From: Portulaca oleracea
Lineage: Eukaryota; Streptophyta; Magnoliopsida; Caryophyllales; Portulacaceae
DNA length: 64,000 nt
Reading direction: 5' to 3'
Assembly (NCBI GenBank): GCA_029582165.1
Contig: CM055871.1
Location: 2,487,501 to 2,551,500, forward strand
Numbering within the stretch: position 1 is the first letter of the stretch; every line of letters begins with the position of its first letter. A model generated the notes under the pieces. That model saw only the letters and a program-made list of their open reading frames with translations. It searched no databases and was not told the origin of the DNA. Of this stretch, positions 57,084 through 64,000 are shown in pieces. The position numbers and the translations under genes were made by a program.

Positions 57084-60000
57084 TGTAATAACCCGCCCCA
57101 AAATCATGTTTAATTCTCTATAAATCACCGTAATTAAATCGCGTTATAAATTTTTCGCGTTTACCTTTATTTATTTATTCCTTTACTCATTTATTTATTG
57201 TTATCGGTGTCAAGTCTCGTGCAGGAGATGGCTAAGGAGCCGAATTATCGGCTTAAAAATTTACGTTACATATTCATTCAATAAGTCAAAGTGTTTCAGG
57301 TTATACGATTTATGTTATAAATTTATTTACCGAGAAACGGTTAATAATTATCCGCCTCGATTTCTATATATATATTTTACCGTCCCAATTTTAATTTATT
57401 TAAATTACATTTCCTTTACATAATTTCAAGTGGTAATTTTACCCACTGTATTATTTTTAATCCAAGTTCCGTTGTATTTTATTTTTGTGTGTAACCAAAA
57501 GGGGTTTAATTATTCTACCTTTTAACATTTATATTTTATTACCCAAACTTTAATTTATTTGGGTTATATTTATTTTATTTAATTACAAATAATATTTATG
57601 TCCTATTTATTTAATTTCTCTAGTTCAAGTCTTATTTCCTTTAATTCAAATTGTTACCATTAATTATATCTATTACAAACCCAATATTACAATTTACCAA
57701 ATTACAACTATTTTTATTTACTTGTCTAAATTTTTATCTTTCTAAGTGTTTAAGTTGTATTAGTTTTAATTAGAATGGATGATAGATGTATATATTAGTT
57801 AGAAGAAGGGGGTTGTATTCAATTACTACACTTTTATTCTCAAACACCAAACACATTCTCCTCACTCTTCTCCCTCCCTTGCTCGGCCGTGCATCCCCAG
57901 CCACCACCACCGGTTTTTTTCCGGCCAGCCGGCACCGGAAACCGCCAGCCACCAGTGGCCGCCGCCCTCTTCTTCCTCCCTCTTGTGTTTTCATCCATTT
58001 TTAACCTCAAGGGTAATCTCTCAAACTCCCAATTTCAATTTCTTACAACCCTAATCTGAAAATTCATGTTTTATATATGTTTCTTTTGTAAATTTCATCT
58101 CTTTTACTCTCTTTTATCTTGAATTCAAGTATATAATTGTATTGGTTAAGTTAGGGTTTAAGTTTTGAGTGTATTTCTAAGTGTTTATATGAAGTTTTGT
58201 GGTTGAATTCATGGTGGATGTTGAGTTTATGTTTAATCCATGGTTGCATGTGGTTTTTAAGGTCCTTGATGAGTAAATTTTCAAGGTTTATATTCTGGAA
58301 ATATGGTGGATTAAAGTTAAGTAAAATTTGGTTGAGGTTAGTGAGAAATTAAGAGCTTAAAACTCATTAGAGCTGAGTTTAAGTACAACAAAAGTTTCTG
58401 TTTCAATTCTGGAAATTTACAGTGGTATGAAAGTGAGATTTTTGCCCATATTTTTACTCCATTTGATAGCTTAAAGTGTTAGCAAACCATAGGCTTTGGA
58501 ATTTCGAATTTCCGACATGTATAGCCCGAGTTACGGTCAAAACCGTAACCTCACGTTTCTATATACGAATTCTGAGTCAGTGTTTTGAGGGCTGTTTTTC
58601 GTCCCTTTGGAGACCTCTTTGGTTTTTATGGTAAACATGAAAGTTTTAGGGCTCATTGCAAACTTTCCAGAAAGGTATGGTTCGTAGTCATCCGATATCG
58701 GGAGTATGAGTTACGAGCTCGGGAATAAGGGCTGTCCAGAACAAAGTTTCTGCCCAGAATTGGGTTGTGTAAATTCTTTCCTAAGGGTCTTAAATCCATC
58801 CAATAGAGGTTTTTAAGATATGATAAGTTAGGAATATATAACATGATCTTGAGAATATGAGTTTAAGAGTAAAAAGCATGGTTTGAAGACCTAAGCGTGT
58901 CCTAAGATCTCTTTCATAGAGATTATAAGTCAAGTACAAGTTCTAGTTTCTCTTCTTAAGTTTTAGCAATGGAAGCCCAAGGTCTCGGTTTTAACCAAGT
59001 CTCTCACCCAATTTTATTAACCTCCAAGTGATAAGTAACTCTAAAGCTTTATTCTCTCACAATTCAACTCAAATCTTGGTCATTCGACCACATCCCGAAA
59101 CCGACAATTTATTCACATTTCATATCTCACCTCAATTGCCACGCCCTAAGCCACCTTTAAGTTCAATAACTTCCATTCTAATCTCCATTCGTTAAGGGCC
59201 ATCCTTCATCAATCTAACCCACAACCCAAGGTCCAAGTTCATTCACGATTTCACCTTCCAATTTCACCATTTCTATATCATCTCAAACGAAAGTCCTAAG
59301 TCTTCTAAACTCCAGTTTCTGTCCGGGCCCGTTTTGGAGCCTTTCCACTCATTTTTGGCCTTCGGCCTTGTTGACAAAATTAAAGATCATGATTTTCTCT
59401 ATTCCGAGATGTACTCTTTTACTTCATTTCGATTTTTCTGACTCAAGTTATGCTATAAACTCTATTCTCTATACAACCTGAAATTTTATTCTTAAAAGTT
59501 ATTTCATTTATATTACTAAGTTTATGAAATTATGAATCTAATTTAGAACCTTATTCGGTTCTTCATTTTTATTTATTCTTATCTTAGTTGACAAGTTTCA
59601 AAAGCCATCTCCGAGCCGAGCCGCGCCGCCAAGGTCTTTAGCGTCCCAAGGTACGCAAATTGTCCAGCTCTTACAATCTAAATTATACTCATGGTTCCTT
59701 TAATATATGCCATGTCAAGTTTTATGATTTACAATGTCTTTATATGTAATAGTGGACCCGCATTCTATGGTTATACTTACATTCATGTTTTAGCACTCTT
59801 GATCAGAGTGCCTTGACCTGGCCAGTGTCGACTGCTTAGCAGTCATCCATTCCAAGTTTATATCGACTTGGGCATACGCGTGTGTGAGGTGCTTGCACCG
59901 ATCGTAAGGGTTCCACCTACTTTCTACCTTCATTGGTTTATGTTTATGCATATGTATATGTTTACGTCATCCAAGTCCTATTTTAACCCCCTTCCCTTGT

Positions 60001-60481
60001 TTTTAAAATGAATTTAAATGCCGGCACCAAAACCGTTTTCGAAACGGTTTACGTCTTTGGAGGTTTACGCATCGAGTGTTTCCCACTCACTTTTGCAATG
60101 TTTTTAACGCTTTGTTTTAGGAGGTTCGAGCTCCCAAGGCAAAGATAAGTCGGTGCCAAAGTAAGTCAAGGCTCAAGGTAGTTCTCTAAAGAAAGCTTGG
60201 TTAACAAGGACGAAGCGGGGACTCTTTTGGAAGTTGTTATAGTTTTTCTAAGCAATGTTTAAGTTTATGTATTTTATCTAAGGGTTGTATAAATTTTATA
60301 TGTGTGAAGGTTCCTAAGTTAGTAGGTTATCTTGTGGTTTTGAAAGTTTCTTTGGTGTTGTTGCCTTGTCTCTTTTGGGAGACGGCGATAATGCCTCGAC
60401 CTAAGGTGTTCCGCTGCGCTAATCGCGGGCTTAGGTTCTCTAAGTAGAGTTTAACCCTGTGATTAAGGTTGGGGTGTTACA
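57084..60481. mobile_element. LTR-like insertion 2 (solo LTR, gypsy type)
   Basis: Starts TGTAATAACCCGCCCC and ends TTGGGGTGTTACA; perfect 5-bp duplication TCCGT at 57079-57083 and 60482-60486. Without pol and 3398 bp long. Same start motif and a CCACCACCACCGG-rich leader-like block (57895-57965) as insertions 1 and 3. Sits just past the copia RNase H end. Confidence 0.8.
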
Positions 60482-60486
60482 TCCGT

Positions 60487-62884
60487 AGTGTGTTTGTTCT
60501 TGCCAAAAGTTGAGAGAATGTTGGTGTTTTGGCCTCAAAACCTACAAATTTGTTCTTGACTGGAGCTAGAGACATGGGAGGTTTGAAGAAATCCTTCTTG
60601 AATCTTGTCTCTTATGTAGTGACAATCAATGCGGATATGTTTAGTTCTCTCATGAAATACTGGGTTTGCTGCTATATGTTGAGCAGCTTTATTGTCACAA
60701 TACATTGTGATAGGGGTTGAAAGAGAAATATGAAAATCAGCAAGGATTTGAGCAATCCATTCAAGTTCTGATGTAGCTGCTGACATAGCGCGATACTCGG
60801 CTTCTGCTATTGACTTGGAGACAGTTTTCTGCTTCTTTGTTTTCCATGAGACAAGGGAGGATCCAAAGAAGACACAATAACCTGTCAAGGATCGGGCAGT
60901 GAATTGGCAACTGCCCCAATCAGCATCAGTGTAGGCAATGACTTGAGAGGAGCTATTAGTGGGATAAAATAACCCTTTATGGATACTTCCTTAAGGTATT
61001 TGAGAACATGCATGGCAGCATCATGTGTAAGTCTGTAGGCTGTTGCAAAAACTGGGACAAATATTGCACAGAATAGCCGATGTCAGGCCTGGTAATGGAC
61101 AAATATAGGAGCCTTCTTATAATCCTTCTGTATGAGGATGGATCAGCAAGAGAAGTACCTGTGTCAATAGACAACTTTAAATTAGTAGGCATAGGAAATT
61201 GAGCAGGTTTACAAGCTGTTAAGCCAACATCAGAAAGGATGTCAGAAATAAACTTCCTTTGATTTAAGAAAGTGCCTGATTCTGATCTGGATATTTCAAT
61301 GCCTAAAAAATATCTTGCTAATCCAAGATCCTTTATGGTGAAAGCCTGGTGTAGGGATTGTTTCAAGCTGATGATGCCACTGTTGTCACTTCCAGTAATG
61401 AGCAAATCATCTACATATACCAAAACATATATACAACCTGCAGCAATAAGTTTTGAAAAAAGTGAGTAGTCATTCTTGGACTGACAGAAACCTTGATCAC
61501 ATAAGAACTTGGTCAATTCCAAATTCCATTGTCGTGATGCTTGTTTTAAACCATATAATGATCTGACATGTTTGCAGACTTGTCCTTCTGCTGCTTTGGT
61601 GTACCCTTGAGGTGGCAACATATACACATCTTCCTCAATAAAACCATGTAAAAAAGCATTGTTAATGTCAAGTTGGTGTAAATCCCAGCTTTTCATAGTG
61701 GCCAAGGCAATAAAAATCCTGACAGTGCCAAGTTTAGCCACGGGAGAGAAGGTATACTTATAATCTTGATCTTTGATCTGAAGAAAACCTCTGATAAATA
61801 GCCTAGCCTTGTATCTTTCGACTGTACCATCAGATTTATATTTTATTTTGTATACCCATTTGGAACTTAGAGCCTTTTTATTAGGTGGTAATGTAGTTAA
61901 ACTCCAAGTGCCATTTGTTTCAAGAGCTTCCAGCTCTTTGTTCATGGCTGCTATCCATTCAGGGGATTTGATGGCCTATTTGTAAGAACTTGGCTCAAAA
62001 GTGTTCATAACAGCTGCTAAAGACTCAACATAATCATTTGAAAAATGAGAAAAATCAGTTTTAGAAAAAAGAGGATGAACAACTGTAGTTTGAAGACTTT
62101 GAGAAGAAGTTGAGGTAGGGTTTTCCCTAGTATAATCTTGAAGCCAAGAGGGGGTTTTCCTGATTCTTAAAGATCTTCTTAGAGGAATTTGTTCTTGAAC
62201 GTCTTCATCATGGTCTGTGGAGGCAGGCTCAGACAATGCCTGTTCAGAAGCTATGGGAGCAGGATGTATTTGGTCAAGATGTTATGTAGGGATGGTATCA
62301 ATGTCATCTTGCTCTTGAAGAGACATATGAGTATCATGTTTTTCAACAGGATGATCAATGTAATCAATATGGTTAGGTTTAGAAAAAATTTCAGAATCAT
62401 ATTTTGTAATGTCAGCATCCTGTTTGAAAGGAAAGGAATTTTCTTGAAAAATGACATCTCTGGAGTGAAATACTTTTCTGGTTTGAAGATCATAAAGTTT
62501 GTACCCTTTGTAACCAAAGGTATAGCCTAGTAAAATGCATTTCACAGCTCTAGGTTCAAATTTGTCATGTCTTTTCAGGTTAGTAGCAAAACAAAGAGAT
62601 CCAATTGTCCTTAGAGTTTGAAGATCAGGTTTAACCCCATGAAGTATTTCATATGGACTCTTCCAGTTTAATTTGGCCATAGGTAACATGTTAATTATGT
62701 GAGTAGATGCAAGAATACATTCCCCCCAAAATCTTTTAGGAAGGGCAGCATGAAATCTTAAAGCTCGAGAAGTGTCAAGCAAGTGCCTATGCTTCCTCTC
62801 AACTATACCATTTTGTTGAGGGGTATAAGGGATGGATTTTTGATGAACTATACCTAAGTTAGAAAAAAGTTGAAGGCAGGTATT
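60487..62884 (-). pseudogene. Ty1/copia pol remnant
   Basis: Minus-strand domains in order: integrase core end and C-terminus (62884-62282: YTPQQNGIVERKHRHLLDTS, LHGVKPDLQTLRTIGSLCF), a variable linker (62236-61976: IPLRRSLRIRKTPSWLQDY), reverse transcriptase (61945-60977: SKWVYKIKYKSDGTVERYKA, LDINNAFLHG, the active-site VYVDDLLITG, LGLARYFLGIEI), and RNase H (60888-60535: SKSIAEAEYRAMSAATSELE, MYCDNKAAQHI). Stops separate the blocks (61976, 62282, 60977) and gag, protease and the integrase start are absent, so it is dead. Insertions 2 and 3 bound it on both sides. Confidence 0.92.
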
Positions 62885-64000
62885 TGTAACGACCCGCCCC
62901 AAACCCGTATTAATTAAAGCCGTAATCACGGTGTTTATCTAAATTACGCTGTTAAATTTTCTTTCTTTTACGTTAATATGGTTATTTCTGTTATTATTAT
63001 TTATTTTTATGCGCGACAGGTCTCGAGCTAGGCGATGGTTAAACGGGTTGATTTTATGTTATCTCGAATTTAAAGTTATGATTATTATTACGAGTTTATG
63101 AATACTTTTACGATAAGTTTTATAATTTATTTTATCATTCTCAATTTTACGCTTGTAACCGAGGAAGGTTATATTATTCTCAATTCCGTTTCTTTTACGA
63201 TTTATACTACTCTATCCTCCTAAGTACATTTTATGGCCCGAATTATTTTATTAGTATGTTTTATCAGTTTAATTTATGTGATGTTAATTTTTAGTCTTCC
63301 ACCCAATTTTATTCCAAGGAAATTTTATTTAGTTATATACTAAATTATATTTTCAAGGTTTATGTTATTTATTTATTTGGGTTGATTACCAATTATTTTA
63401 CCTAGCTAATTTCTTTTATCAATAGTTTAAGTTAAGTGTTAATTAGATGGTAAGTTATTAGGAAGGGTTTTATTAAGGGGGGTTAAAGGGGGTTTGAGTT
63501 CATTTGGCAAAATCAGAATTTTTATCACAACTTTCTCTCACACTCACCCCTCTCCCTCTTCTTCCTCCCACTACTGCCCACCGCCAGCCACTGCCCTCTG
63601 CCGCCTTTCCGGCGACCTCGCCGCGCCACTGGTCTGACCACCGCCACCACCTTCTTCCCTTTACTTGTTCAATCTCTCACCTCAAATTCAAGTGGTATAA
63701 TCTCAAACCCTAACCTAATTCTCTTGTTTATAATCTGAATTTCTACTTCAAATTTAGGTTCTCTTGATGTTGTTCATCTTCTTTATGTTTATTAAGCATG
63801 AATTTAAGTTGGGGTTAAGTTAGGGTTTAAGTTTTAAGTGTATGCATGTATATTTCTAAGTGTTTGTGAGGTTTTATGGTTGAATTCATGGTGGATGATG
63901 AATATATGTTAATGCATGTGAATTTCTTGAGAGATTCTTAGTATATAAGGGCTGAGTTTATGTTTTAAGATTATGAATTAAGTGTTATTATGTTTAATTT
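62885..64000. mobile_element. LTR-like insertion 3, partial
   Basis: Starts TGTAACGACCCGCCCCAAAC inside the copia integrase frame, preceded by GTATT (candidate 5-bp duplication). Its far end lies beyond the window. It shares the terminus, an ACCGCCAGCCACTGCC leader-like block (63570-63660) and the GTTAGGGTTTAAGTTTT stretch with insertion 2. Confidence 0.78.

Overview
This is a nuclear segment of a transposon-rich, AT-rich eudicot genome. Every gene has plant-type GT..AG introns, one gene encodes a plastid sigma factor, and the mobile DNA consists of plant families (MULE with PMD and OTU genes, PIF/Harbinger, hAT-like, Tourist, Ty1/copia, Ty3/gypsy, LINE, SINE). I cannot name the species from the sequence.

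Three intact host genes were resolved exon by exon. (1) A plastid RNA polymerase sigma factor of the SIG1 (SigA) type lies on the minus strand (coding span 8088-3047, nine coding exons, 499 aa, with a separate 5' UTR exon ending at 9181). (2) A single-pass membrane protein with a NERD-like domain lies on the plus strand (18132-31610, seven exons, 320 aa); its last intron is 8.8 kb long and filled with transposons. (3) An intronless inositol-tetrakisphosphate 1-kinase (ITPK) lies on the plus strand at 47738-48775. A fourth locus (33647-38216) is a decayed TPR-protein gene, split by a 2.86-kb LTR-like insertion.

Layout: 1-1.2 kb, a Pack-MULE-like element; 3-9.4 kb, SIG1 with MITEs in its introns; 10.5-11.4 kb, a hAT-type non-autonomous element; 13.7-17.2 kb, an LTR-end fragment and a dead PIF/Harbinger transposon; 17.9-31.6 kb, the NERD gene carrying two related foldback MITEs, a gypsy integrase fossil, a TIR element, a LINE, a Stowaway-type terminus and a SINE; 32.8-33.5 kb, a composite MITE; 33.6-38.2 kb, the broken TPR gene; 38.4-40.8 kb, AT-rich minisatellite-like DNA; 40.8-47.5 kb, a 6.7-kb MULE carrying a plant mobile domain (PMD) gene, a degenerate transposase with an OTU protease domain and a ~500-bp hairpin, inserted at the TATA-like box of ITPK; 49.1-49.8 kb, a LINE fragment split by a Tourist MITE; 50.6-52.2 kb, tandem Helitron-like repeats; 52.4-56.6 kb, a Tat/Athila-type LTR element without a polymerase; 57.1-60.5 kb, a second LTR-like insertion; 60.5-62.9 kb, a Ty1/copia pol remnant; 62.9 kb to the end, a third LTR-like insertion that runs out of the window.

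The host genes share no visible pathway: plastid transcription, an unknown membrane-linked function and inositol phosphate metabolism. The clearest story in the window is insertion history. At least six insertions have target-site duplications that can be read directly, several are nested, and two bear on host genes (the ITPK core promoter and the TPR gene).
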